A DNA stretch of 64,000 bases from Epiperipatus broadwayi (GCA_028023455.1 JAQFVV010006197.1:15497254-15561253), one strand, 5' to 3'; shown: positions 36,600-49,100, numbered from the stretch's first letter. Numbers and translations: made by a program. The notes: generated by a model not told the origin, from the sequence alone.

Positions 36600-37182
36600 T
36601 ATTGGATGAGTATGCACTAGATGGGGATTTTATGCACAAGCCTTCTGGCATACATTGATTACTCTGGTTGGCACAGAGTGGCACTACTGTATAGAGAGTT
36701 TTGTCTGTTTAATAAATACAATTACTTAATATTAAATTTACTTTTAAAAGAAATCAAGTATATATGACATTAAAAGTGGGGTAGACATCTTTCTATTATC
36801 AACACTTTAAAAAAAAGTTCAGTATTGAATTATACCTGATATCACAATATAACAGTGATATCAATTAATAAACAAATTATTTTATGAAATTTATATATTT
36901 AAGATAATCATTTACATATTTGATCTTTGTAATTTGTTTGCATTTGTTATATAAGAATATAGATATAAGGGAGAATATTTTAATTTGCAATGCAAATATT
37001 TTTAAAAAAATTTGAAAAATCTATATTTTAAAAGTATCTTTGGCCAACTTTGTAAATAACATATTTTCAAATAACTATCAAACACAAAACACAGTCTAAG
37101 TGATGAATGATTAATATGTATGTTTTTATCCTGAAGTGAATATGTAAATTTAGGATTATATTTTCCATTTCACATCAATTTA

Positions 37183-37857
37183 CAAGAGGACCCAAAAATA
37201 ACCGGAATTGTTCTTTGATAAATGCATCTATTGTCATACATACTTTTGGTGTTATATATCTCTTGTGGGGATCCTTTTGCATCAATCTTGCAAATTACAT
37301 TACTGTGTGAAATCATGATGTCATGTAAAACATTTTTTTATAAAGTGCATTTCATGTATTTGGCGCTTTTTTTATTGATGCATTTTTCTCTCAAAATTAA
37401 TTCTTAATGGTCAGATGCTTTGTCTATAAGTTGTTTGCATGATACGGTAAAATGTAGACTTTCCATTTTGTGGCAAAATGAAAAGTACAACCTTCACTAC
37501 AATTTCTCTGCGAGCAGTCTTGAGTATGAAACAATTTTTAATTAAATTCAACATGACCCAGCTTATCTGTCCATCATATTTGTTCGATCTCTAACCATGT
37601 GACTTTTTTTTTATTCCTTCAAATGAAAAAATGCCTCATATTTTGTTATGTTTGCTTAGAAGTAGTGTAAAAAAAAATGATACAATCATTAAAGTGCTCC
37701 ACATTGTAAATGTTTCTGGACTACTTCAAAAAGTGAAAAACTTGTTTAGACTGGTGTTTTAAATTAAATGAACAGTACTTTGAAAGTGATTAAATTTATA
37801 TCACTTAATATACAATTTTTTATTATAAAATTCCAATTATTTTTGAGTCCCCCCTTG
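37183..37857. mobile_element. Mariner-like non-autonomous DNA transposon, TA target site
   Basis: The left end caagaggacccaaaaataac and the right end (reverse complement caaggggggactcaaaaata) form terminal inverted repeats of about 27-29 bp with a few differences. TA flanks both ends (37181-37182, 37858-37859). The paralogous site in copy 1 (cacatcaattta, TA at 20986-20987) is empty, which confirms the boundaries. At 675 bp it is too short for a full mariner transposase, and I find no transposase motif in either strand, so it is a deletion derivative or MITE mobilised in trans. Confidence 0.8.
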
Positions 37858-38518
37858 TATTTAACATAAGCAATTATTTTTATTAATTTTTGGTGAAACT
37901 CATTGAAAACTTACATTAGTTAAATTAGGAATTATTCATATAGCAAAAATTGTTATTTATCAATGTATTTATGTTTCTATATTAATTATATTTATGTAAA
38001 TAAATTCATTGTTTACTTTATTACTTGTTCTTGGTTTGAATTCATACATTTCAATTCAACTAATTACATATCTTATAGTTTATAAGAAATAAATAATAAT
38101 TATTAAGGTCAAGTGTTTTACAGTACATTATGAATATTAATTCTGATGTGTTGACTATCATTGGCTTATATGTAATGGAAGGAAGTGTCTAGCATGGTAC
38201 ATATTACTTAGATATTGTGGCTTACATGGTGTTCAAGAATGAGAAATATTTGCTATGTCTGGATCAAAAAAATAAATGATTTTAAAATCTTTTTCATGAT
38301 CCATATTTTATATATGTTGTTCTAGATTTAAGATTGACCATGTTCCATAAAATATATTCGTTTTCATGTTATAAATTAACCGCATATAAATTTGGCTTTT
38401 CCCAAAATGTAGTATATATATATATATACCAATTTATTTTTATATAAAATTAACTTTTCCAAAGTATTTGTTTTTGCATTTGATTTTAGATTCTTATCTT
38501 TTTACTGTTACAAATATA

Positions 38519-38883
38519 TATAGGCTTTTAGTCAATAAATCTTCACCATAATCTTTTTAAAAACTTTTATTTTCATCATATATATTTAAAATCCTTTCAT
38601 ATTCTTCATATTCCAATGTTTCGATTGTTTTTAATTACAATCATTTTCAAGGCACTACAAAATACACAGAAATAATTGAATAAACAAAAAATGATTGTAA
38701 TTAAAAACAATCGAAACGTTGGAATATGAAGAATATGAAAGGATTTTAAATATATATGATGAAAATAAAAGTTTTTAAAAAGATTATGGTGAAGATTTAT
38801 TGATTAATGAATGATATGTATTGACTATATATTTTTAAAAAGAATGGTGGAAGATTTTTATTTGTTATGTATAGGCTTTTAGT
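38519..38883. mobile_element. Penelope-type foldback insertion with 14-bp target-site duplication
   Basis: tataggcttttagt occurs at 38519-38532 and 38870-38883 and bounds 337 bp. Inside, 38532-38647 and 38688-38803 are inverted repeats matching at 115 of 116 positions around a 40-nt spacer. Each arm contains tgattgt, a loop, acaatcgaaac, a stem II-GAAAC layout like hammerhead-bearing Penelope ends. The remaining 66 nt on the right partly repeat the arm terminus (tttttaaaaag, gaagattt). The near-identity of the arms makes this one of the youngest insertions here, or it is kept alike by conversion. The Penelope assignment is an inference. Confidence 0.65.
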
Positions 38884-41800
38884 TATCTTGACCCATTCCT
38901 AAATTGAAGAACAGATAAGTTGTCCAGGGAATAACATTCAGATCATTTTTGATTATTATACAAGATAAGGTTACAGAATTATAATAAATGATAATTTGTC
39001 TCAAGCACTTGTTTAGAATTTTCATTCTGATGTTTTATCAGGAAAACATGGCTGGATTTGAATATGAGTTGTGTCATCTAATAAATTAAATATGTAAATG
39101 ATCAATTGATATGTGCTGGTAATCTTAAAATATTGGCAGTAATGGTGAAAAAAATTAAGTTGCTATTCAATTTGGTATGCTGATAAAAGTGGAGAAGATA
39201 AAACAATGATATCATGAAATCAGAATATATTAGAAAATAGATGATGGAATAAGTGGATCACTTTGTAAACTTTATCACAGAAAATATACATTAATATGTA
39301 GAAGAATTGGAACGGTGAAACTTATTTTTTGAGAAAAGCACTAGTTGTTGATGTCATAATCTTTAAATATAGAGTTATAAAGAAAATGTTAATAATATAA
39401 TGAAATTACATATTTCTTCATTGACTTTGTGAGATGCAGAGATGTGGATCCTTTTATCTCTGAATATCTTAAGATTGAAAGCATTTGAAATGTAAGATTG
39501 GAGAAGGATGGAAAGTTGAATGCTATGGGTTGGAAATCAATCAATATAACTAATCTACACAGTTGGGACAAAAAAACTGCATTGTGTGGGATGTATTCTG
39601 AGACACATTAGCATAGATATGTTGGATGGAAAATCAGTGAAAAATGCTTAAAAGATAGGCTGTTTCATTTTTGCCACTCAACTCTGTATGGATCCAGATG
39701 TTTTAAGTTGTGCTGGACTGAAAGTGAATGAATGTTCATTAAAACTGCCTTTCAAAAGATTTTATCAATTACAGAATTCAATAACTGATTGATATAAAAA
39801 TATTATAATTTTTTAAAACATTATGTGCATTTTTAACCAATTAATAAGGTTTTGCAGTAGGCTTACTGCTTAGAGTTATTGATTTGTGAGCACAATTTAT
39901 TTAATTGCTAATAAAAGAGGCAAAAAATATTCTCTTCAGATATGTGAAATATAATGAATGTTTTCTAATAATTATTAGAACTATGTCAGCAGTAGCTTGC
40001 TTACTACTAGGATTTCCCAGTCTCCTCATACCACCTACAAGAAGATAAAATTAGCACAATTAAATGTCATTGACAAGGCGAAATGAAAAAAAAAAAAAAT
40101 ATACAATCTATTTTCAAGAATACATTTCTGTAATAAACCAATTATATATTTTATGTTGCAGTGACCTAAACCAAAATGATCAAAAACTTAAAAATTAAGA
40201 AACCACTTTGAATCAACATTAAAAAAATTGAAAGAAAAAAAATTGTTAAAAAGTAAATATTTGTTCATGTTGGATATATATTACAAATGTTAACTTAAAA
40301 TATATATATATATACAACCATCATTCATATGAAAATGTTCTTAGATTTGTATTTTGATACTTTTTCATATAGTTTTTTTTTCCAAAAAGATTGTTAGAAA
40401 TATATATATTTTAATATGATTATATAATCATTGAAATTTTTTATTCCTCATTCTGTAAACAATTGCTTGAGAAGACAGTCATTAATAGTTGAAGGTCAAC
40501 TTAATCTTCAAATTGGTTCAATTAAGACTTAACTTGAACCTGCGTAGTTTACATTGGCAGCCATTTTAACTTTTTTTTTTTATTTCCAAGCTAATCAAAA
40601 AACTAAAGTTATGAATCCCAGCCAAGTTGCTTGTATATTATATAAATGTGACACCAAGTCAATAATTATATTTTAATAACTATTTCTATCCTATAAGCTT
40701 TTTTTTTTCCATTTAAGAATATTAATATCAGTGTAGCATCATTTAATTTTTTTAGCTTCTGTGTCAAACTAGGACATTTTTTACTTTTCTGCTCTTGTGT
40801 CATTTAGGAGATTGGCCTATACAATTGAATTTATGTACAAAAGATAAAACGGTCATTCCAATCTTTTCCAGTCTCTATCTTGTGCTTTGGTTTGAGATTA
40901 TCCTCTGTAATCAGCAAAACATCATTGAACTATTATAATAACATTACAGTGCTTGTGCTTATGGTGTAAATCCCTGCTGTTTAAAAACTATTGGCTTGAT
41001 AAAGGGAGGGAGGGTTAAAGGGTTCTCTTTTTGAATCTCAAGTCTTCGTTGACAGACAAAAGTCCAAAAGAAAAAAAACTAGTGAATATCGCTATAACTT
41101 AGTCTTACATTAAGTGGTACTAAAATAAAGCATTGAATAACTCAGAAAGCTCTGCATGGAGGTTGTATTATCATCTAGTGTCTATTGATTTACATAATTA
41201 TTTAGATAGTTTGATTCTAGAATTGAAAGAAATGTCAACTATTTAAATATATACTAATACTAATAAAATCAATATCAGTGAAAGAGCTAGTCATTGGTTA
41301 AATAAATGGAAAATTGAATCCCATCTGCAACTACCTATGATTGCAATTATTCATTCAAAAGTTTCAAAATAAGATCAGTCATTTTTTAAAATATGAGAAA
41401 GAAGCAAATATAGTAATCATTTTGTACTAATTATCATTTAGTTCCAAGACTTTATTCATAAACATAATCATCATCATTATTTTCAACAATACTTAGCATT
41501 ACTCAGAGCCATATTTACAAGTGTTCTAATATTATTGTGAATAAATAAGAAACATGGGATTGCAAGGAATAATATATATCAGTTAAATATCCATTTAAAA
41601 AACAGACTCAGAATTATTTAACATAATAGTATCCATTGCTGTCTCTGAGGAAAATTGTTAATCTAGTAATTTTGATAAGTTCATTCAAAATTGCATTAAA
41701 AATAATTAAAATCCTAGTTTTGTAAGCATTGTTACTTTTTAAGTTCATGTTTTGGCCATAGAAATACTACTGCTGATAAAGCAAGAAAATTAAAATAACC

Positions 41801-43644
41801 TAAAACTTTCTCTAAGAATTCTTTTATAAATTAATTAATTATTTCCTCATTATAAAAATATTGTTACAAGTTATTTCATTTATTCTTATATAAAAACAAG
41901 TTAAGATGAAAATAAAAAAGTAAATTCAAAATATCTCAGGAAGATAAAGTTTAACAATAATCCCTGATGATTGTTCACCTGAAAAATTAGACTTGAAATG
42001 ACTCTTGTGAAATATACAAGTAATAGTTTGATAGCCTGTATTATGAGTGATTTTTATTTCTTCAAAAAAAAAAAAAAAAAAGTAAGTTGAAAAGGAAATT
42101 TAAATTCAAGATTTTTTTTTCCTTAAGCGTAAAGGAATACATTTTAAAGAAATTAATTTAGCTAGTGTAGTATTGGAAAAGATAGTTTTTTGACCCAGGA
42201 GAATCTCCAATGATAAAGCTAGAAAATTAAATATCTTAAAATCTTCGCAAAGATTTTGTTATATGTAAAAGAATAGATAACAAACAAACAGATCCTTATT
42301 TCATTTATACATATATTAGAGTAGGTAGATTCAAATAAAGTTGCTCAATTTTTATTAAAAACAAATGTAATAGATGGTTAGATTTGTTAAATGATTAATA
42401 GGATAGTTATAATCTTGGAAATCCTTCTTTGTTTTGTTTTAATTGTTTTTGATATAATCATCAAATTTGTTTATTCATTTGGAAAATTAAAGTATAACCA
42501 TCATTAGTAATAAGAATTAAACAAATTCATCATTGCTAAAATTGTTAAAGTTTTGTTGACATCAAACTTTACTGTAATTTGTATAAAAATTAAATCTCTA
42601 TATTCTAATTTATGAAATTAAAATACGATTTGGAAATACATTATTTTATCATTTAGTATGGTAGATTAAAACTTTAGATATTTTTCCTTATATTTGTTTT
42701 TTATTATATAAAATATAAGATAATTCTTTAAATTTGTATGAATTCAAAGACTTTCCCAACAAATTAAAGTTTAGCATATTAAGAGTTAATTTATAATAAA
42801 CGAATAATTTCTGTATAACTTTTATGTATGATTGATTATCTCTATAACTGCTGTTAATTGTAATATTGTGCTGTGTAATTTAGTACAAGGGTAGAGTGGC
42901 AGACTGGGAGTCAAAATTATGAATCAATGCCCAAATTTTTTAGGAATTCCCAACCACTATATCTTTTGATTATTATTGTGAAGTTCAATGAAGCTATATG
43001 AGATTTTTTAAATTAATGTGTGTGTAATATCATTTCTTTGTTTTTGTTTTAGTACAATCATAAAGTGATAAACTTAAGAGCTCAAGATTTGTAGTTCAGT
43101 TCTATGCTGAAGAAAATGAAATAAAAAAATCCTGATGATCAACTGAATATCTAATGTGCTCAGTCTGTCATTTCATAGTTGAATGTTAGGTGATTCCTGA
43201 ATAGAAAACTATATGATATTTTTTTAAGTAATATTAAATATTATTATTAATTTTTTTATTTATATGGACTTACTTTAATTTACAATTTCTAATAATCACT
43301 AATTGATAAAGCAAGTCATATATAAAGTGACATTGCTTATATACAATTTCTTTTTTTTAATTTAAAATAAATACCAATTTTTTATTTATTTTACTCATGA
43401 AAAGATTTATTTTCAATGCACTGCATTAAAATTATTTTTACTGACAAACAACAATAAAAAGTTTGTTTGATACAAATTTTGTATGCTTCTTTTTGTATTT
43501 CAACATTTGTTGTAGAATCATCTTCTAGGTATATTTCTTTTTCCAGGCTTTCCTGAAATTTCAGTGATTTAACTGATAAACATACTATTTCTTTTTTAAA
43601 GAAATATTTTTAGTACTAGTTATTAATAAATCTCCTATATATAG
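38884..43644. other. Upstream intron or intergenic sequence of PDIA4
   Basis: No exon is visible. I looked on the + strand for the preceding PDIA4 exon, which should end in codons for a Phe-Tyr-Ala-Pro-Trp-like motif with the Trp codon split TG/G, and did not find it here or further left. The signal-peptide and acidic N-terminal exons are also unseen. The stretch is AT-rich with homopolymer runs. Confidence 0.5.
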
Positions 43645-43850
43645 GTGTGGTCACTGCAAGAATTTGGCTAAAGAATATGAACCTGCAGCTCATCGCATGA
43701 AAAAGAATGACCCTCCAGTGCCTTTTGCCAAAGTAGATGCAACTGTGGAAACAGAATTAGCCACTCGATTTTCTGTAACTGGATATCCCACATTAAAGAT
43801 TTTTCGTAAGGGACAAGCTTATGAATATGAAGGACCTAGAACAGAAGCAG
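43645..43850 (+). CDS. PDIA4: PDIA4 exon, a0 thioredoxin domain active site
   Basis: 206 nt. The acceptor is the AG at 43643-43644. The first base completes a split Trp codon, then CGHC, the redox-active pair. VDATVET and [11 protein letters not shown] follow; GYP holds the conserved cis-proline of the thioredoxin fold. The exon ends with the first base of a Gly codon before the donor gtttgt. The reading frame runs on into the intron for a few codons only by chance. Exon length and both phases equal those of the exon at 50816-51021. Confidence 0.93.
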
Positions 43851-46156
43851 GTTTGTATTATATAGTTACCTGTTTTAAAATCAATAAATTCTAATAGGTT
43901 TTCTGTACAAATTTTTTTGTTTGCATTTTTAAAAATTAGATTAATTTATTTAATATATTTATTTAGTGTACAATTATTATTCATAGCTGATAAAATACAA
44001 TGGAAAAAGGGTCAGCCAATGGTTTAAAGTATAATAAGAAAAATTTGAAAATTTTAATAATTTATAAAATTTCTGAAGTAAAATAATTGTAGAAAATGAA
44101 GACAATAAATAATATAACTGAAATGATATAGTTAATCATATTTGTTGATAGTTTGCTATTCATTTGCCACACTCTTTGAATTTAGATCTACATCATAAAT
44201 TAAAGAAGCTCTTACATTATTATTCTGCATTAGGTAATATAATAGATAAAGTTATTAATGGAATAATAGGAAAGTGATAGATTATGCAAGCATAATAATT
44301 TTAAATAATAAATATTTTGATGAATTCAAACCACTAAAGGAGAAAAGAATATTATATATAAAATTCAAATTTGGTGTATAATTTAATTTACCAGAGACAA
44401 AACTCATATCTTTATGCAGATCTAAATAAAAGCCAAATATTATATAATGCTGATAATGTAAAATATTAATATTAAATTTAAGATTAACCCAGGACAAATA
44501 TATATTTCTTAACATCTAGGCAATTATTCTTATACTATCTTTATTTTGGATCTAATTACTTTTTCTATGAGTGTAAGTTATAAACTACAAGATAATGGTA
44601 TTCATCAAGTATAGATTTTAATGCAGTAATATGATATGTATTTACTGTAGTGACTAAAAATCTGTGCTGATATTATAAGATAAAACCACCTTAATGCAAA
44701 ATGAAATTACTTTTTAGCATCTTTCTATCAAAGAATAATGAATAAAAAAAACTTTAACCACCAACCGGCCATTAATGTGCAATTTTTTGATTTTCTTTTA
44801 CTTTATTTTTAAGAATAACTAGACACATTCTAAGATTACTTGCAAATCTTCAGCTACATAAAAAAATTTCACAATCCATCTAAAATTGAGCCCCAAATAT
44901 AGGCATACTAAATATTAATTATATCATAATATACATATATATGATTATCAGTTTTTATTAAACTTAACAGATCAAAAGCTTTTGTAATCTTTCACAAACT
45001 TTCTTACTTGCAATGATTCAAAACCCTATATTTTTTAATTCATATGTCCTCTTTTCTTGTTATGTATTACATATTCAGTCTTTCATTTAAATTGATAAAT
45101 CAATATGAATGTATAATCATTTTTTCTTCTTGTCATTTCATGTTTCTATAATTTCCATATTCCTATGTTTTGTTTTCATTTTTTATTTGTATGTGATATC
45201 TTTCTATACTTTATGGGTAAAAAATTATTGAAGATCAGTTTAACATACATATATCTTTATTTATATATATTGTAACACAATAAAAAAATGAGATATGCTT
45301 TTCTTTTAATGCCTCACCGATTTGGGAACCATTTGAAACAGAATAAATATGATGACAATGGGAGATGATAACTTTAATATAATCTAAATGAAAATATAGT
45401 TCAATCATTGGTCGCTATTTGTAATTGAATAAAAATATGAGTCATACTGTACCTTTCTTTAATCATAGTCTAATTATTGATTATCATTTATAACAATAAA
45501 AATATGAACCAAGGAAGAACAATCCCAATTTATTAATGTCCGTGAATTGTAGTATCATTTGTAACAGAATGAAATTAATAAACTAAGCTAAATGAATATC
45601 AACCAATGAATAACAATTTGTAGGAGTTGCCGTAAAATATATATAGGTCAAACAGGAAAACAACAATAGAAAAGGGAAAGTAGCACAATAGGGCTATTGA
45701 TAGGAAGAATATGAATTCAGGACTATATGTTCATTATTTGAATACTGGTCATAGAATGAGATGTATTGAAGATATGGAAGTTATAAAATATGTTAAAGAT
45801 TATAATAGAAGGAAATATTATGAGATTATATATTCAAGTGAATATGAGTAAATGTGTTAATTTAGTTAAAGGACCTGCAAAGTTGAGAAGTAAATAGGCA
45901 TTAAGGGATAACTGGAAAATTTAATATATGGTTGATTTGTTGTTGTTGCTTTTTTTTTTTTGTTTTGAGGTTGTTGTTTTTTAAATTAATATATATGTTA
46001 TATGTAAATAATTAGTTACATATAAATAAATATTATATGAGAAACAATATATAATTTAGTTTAGTGTATATAATTATTGAATTGTACTTAATGTGATTTT
46101 ATTTATTGTATAAAAATAATATGTATATGAAAAAATGGGGGGAGGGGGAAAGTATG

Positions 46157-46187
<31 letters not shown>

Positions 46188-49100
46188 AAATAGGTTATGT
46201 GATTATGTAAAATGAACATTAGAGGGAGTATTGAGGCCCTAATATAGGGTGAAAACTGGTTCAGTAAAGAAAATATTTCTTATTTTTATATAGTTGTTTT
46301 ATTTCAATTGTGTTGGAACCATTATGAACTGAGTAATAAAGCCATTAGATTTGTTGTTTGTTTATAAATCTAATGTTTAAGCACTAGAACTGATAACATG
46401 GGCACAAGTACCATTGCTTAACTCAATATTAGTTTATAATTAAGAATCATGATTAAAAAATGACTTGTCCTTTCTAATTTTCATTCTCTTATTACTATAC
46501 CAATAAATTTTTATTAATTATTTAATGTGAAACATTTAACTATTGTACAAAATCTAATTTACTATACCAGCAGTAAATCTTTTATGGATTCTTGCCTTGA
46601 TATGAATTATTAGAACTATAATTCAAAGTTGCCACTTAGGATTATTGTGTATTTAATCAGTTTATCAATGAGATTTTTAAATCATACATTTCTTTTTGAA
46701 ATGATGTTTTAACATGTATAATAACATCTTAAATTATGAATTTACTTCATCAGATTCTGATATATTTATTTGAAAACATATTCATTACTTAGTTTGTTTT
46801 ATTTATTTATTTATTTATTTTAATTTTAAAAATGATTAACATCAGCAGCAATATTACATGATTTTATGTAATGTTTCCAAAAGCAATTCTCTTCATTCTT
46901 TGCTAAATTCTTCTACTGTAAAGCTTGACTAATGGTAGTTATAAGATGGTATAGGATTATAATATTCCCATTCCTGGACTGATTTCTGGATTTTGCTTTC
47001 CTCAGTAATGACTATGTTTCAACGCTTAATGCCTTTAGAAGTCATTTTTTATTGTTTTATTTTATTCAAGGTAATAGTGGAAATTTCAAAACCTTTTCAA
47101 GTTTTGAGCCCAAATTCACTTGTTGTGTATTTGTGTAGATCTGATATAAGATGATTTATTATATATTTTAGAGAATTCAGTATTCTATCCTTTTGCTTAC
47201 TCATGTTTCCAAGAGCAATTCTCTTCAATCTACTCTAGAGCCATCCAGTCTAAGTTTGAGTAATAAGTGGACATCAGATAATATAGTGTTTATAATATCA
47301 TCATCTTCAGACTGATTGCTGGTTTTTGTTTTGAAGGTAAGGATTAAGATTCAAAGCAGCATAAGTGATAAGAACAAAAATCAGAAATCAATCTGGGAAA
47401 GAGTATACTGTAGCATTATACTATTGTGTGCTTATTGATTACTCAACTTATAGTTTATGACTCTATAATAAAAAAAGCTGTTCCCAGAAGAAAAGGGATA
47501 GAAGTGAATTATCATTGGCATCAAATAGAAACTGATCAGATCAGTATAACTACCAAGTAAGTTAGTTTGGGTTCATACTTTAACTTTCTTCTCATTTTTT
47601 CCTCAGGCTAATTAAACTTGAATAGTATAAAGGAGTAAAATTTGATTACTAGTTGCATAAATGCATTAGTTTCAGCTTTGAATCCCAATCCTCAATGATG
47701 AAGGCAAAATCCAGAAAATGGTCTGGGACCGGGAATATATCATTGAGTATCAATTTATTCTAACATTTGAATTAACTTTTTCTCTTTGCTTGAAATTATT
47801 GATTTTGTTTATTTATTGTGGCTTAATTTTTTCACTTGCTTATATAATAAAATATTGATCATTAGTTTACATTTTTTACAGGCATAGTGGATTACATGAA
47901 AGAACAAGCAGATCCTAATTGGAAACCTCCACCAGAAACAGTTATATCTTTACAAGAAAAGGATTTCACTGATTTTGTGAATGAAGCAGATATTGTTTTA
48001 GTTGAATTTTATGCTCCATGGTACGTGCTATTTTTTCTTCCTTATTTGGGTCTCATTTGTAGATAAAATTATCATCTTAAGTTGCACCTCTTATCTGTAT
48101 AATATTCTACTTATATTTTTTTAAATTTTCATTTGCATATGAAATTCCATTGAAAATTTTTGCATAGTTTGTCTGAAATAAAAGTTTAATGAAAGACTTA
48201 TTTTGTTTAACTTGTTTGTATGCATTTATATTGTCATTTAATTTTATTATATAATGTTGTTAAACTTCATCACATCAGCAAGTGTGCTACTGAAGACTTA
48301 TGCACAGATTCTCTCTGACTTTTTTTTTTCTGAGTTTTCTTGTCTTAAAGAAAATCTTCCAAAGAAGAATGGAGAGCAGACTTTATTCGTCAAAGTTGCT
48401 AAATGTTGCTTTATTTTTTTGCAGTATTGTGATTAAGAGATTGCATCCTCACTCATTAATATTTAATTCTCTGCGTAACTAATGTTATTTGTTTGCAGCT
48501 TTTGTTTTTACTTCAGCAGCTCACTAGGGTGGAATTTTTTCTTAGGTATTTCTAACCCAGCAAAATCAATTCAGTTTGAAAAATAATTATTTTAAAATTG
48601 TATGGGCATGCAAATCCTCTCATCAGTGTTATGACTAGCCTATTACAAGTTAATGATCTTGCCGATGAGAACAGTGAAGGAAACTATTTTCTAGTTCAAC
48701 TGCTAAGTGGTGATGGCTCTAGCAGTTTTCTATCTTGGTTTACTTGCATTCTTGTTAAGGATAGCTCTAGATGTCAGTTTTTTCATTTAATAATTAAATG
48801 AGGAATTTTCTTTGCACAAGACAAGCATATTATCTGCTACTAATGCAGCTTCTTTGGAAATTTATAGAATTGACTTGAATAGTGTAATCTTGAGTTTGTA
48901 GGTAATTATTACAAACTGATTTAAGATAATTATCTATAGTGGTAAAGTAATTAAAGTTTACTGTCAGATAAATATTTTATGGTCATTTGATATATTTATA
49001 TGAAAGGCTAGCAAGAAAGGCTGTAGAAGAGAATAAAAGTTTCAAAAGTATAAAACAACATCTTGGTATTAGTAGAAAAATTATTTCTGCAATAAAAAAA

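Larger units (their letters stand above)
35216..36710. mobile_element. Palindromic array of four retrozyme-like units
   Basis: Two units head to tail on the minus strand (about 35216-35660 and 35660-35965) face two on the plus strand (about 35965-36315 and 36315-36710). Each unit holds one hammerhead motif. Predicted cleavage sites lie 451 nt apart in the left pair (35387, 35838) and 452 nt apart in the right pair (36141, 36593), giving a monomer of about 451 nt. The outer ends are inverted: ggcaaaactctccatacagt at 35275 and its complement near 36700. No protein frame of interest runs through the units. Head-to-tail monomers each bearing a type I hammerhead are the hallmark of animal retrozymes; the identification is by this structure, not by sequence match to a named family. 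Confidence 0.7.
35053..36870. repeat. 160-bp direct repeats around the palindromic array
   Basis: 35053-35215 and 36711-36870 are similar in direct orientation (phrases gtatatatgacattaaaagt, ctattatcaacacttt, tacctgatatcacaatata). Copy 1 of the duplicated segment has this sequence once (about 20595-20690). The array therefore sits within a local tandem duplication. Confidence 0.7.
33225..38518. repeat. Segmental duplication, copy 2
   Basis: Paralogous to 16400-21700 in the same orientation; anchors are listed there. Compared with copy 1 it lacks the RTE insertion and has gained a 320-bp Penelope-type insertion (33647-33966), a hammerhead repeat unit (about 34222-34615), a mini-insertion (34986-35068), the palindromic array (35216-36710) inside a 160-bp direct duplication, and a mariner-like element (37183-37857). 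The copies are clearly diverged, so the duplication is not recent. Confidence 0.85.
46872..47760. mobile_element. Diverged hammerhead-bearing array (family B) in the PDIA4 intron
   Basis: Four degenerate units: two on the minus strand (around 46990 and 47325; both share agcaattctcttca near their start) and two on the plus strand (around 47385 and 47700). The plus-strand unit near 47690 aligns with the 35-36 kb family: ctca.tgatgaaggc, ccagaaa, gtctggg. Dimer plus inverted dimer is the same architecture, with a spacing of about 320-335 nt. Divergence is heavy, so it is older. Confidence 0.55.
43851..47881 (+). other. PDIA4: PDIA4 intron (about 4.0 kb) with mobile debris
   Basis: The donor is gtttgt and the acceptor tttttacag. 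The intron contains a Penelope GIY-YIG fragment (45619-45851), a (TG)n run at about 46165-46187, a hammerhead-like hairpin near 46230 and a diverged hammerhead-bearing array (46872-47760), all on non-coding ground. Confidence 0.85.
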
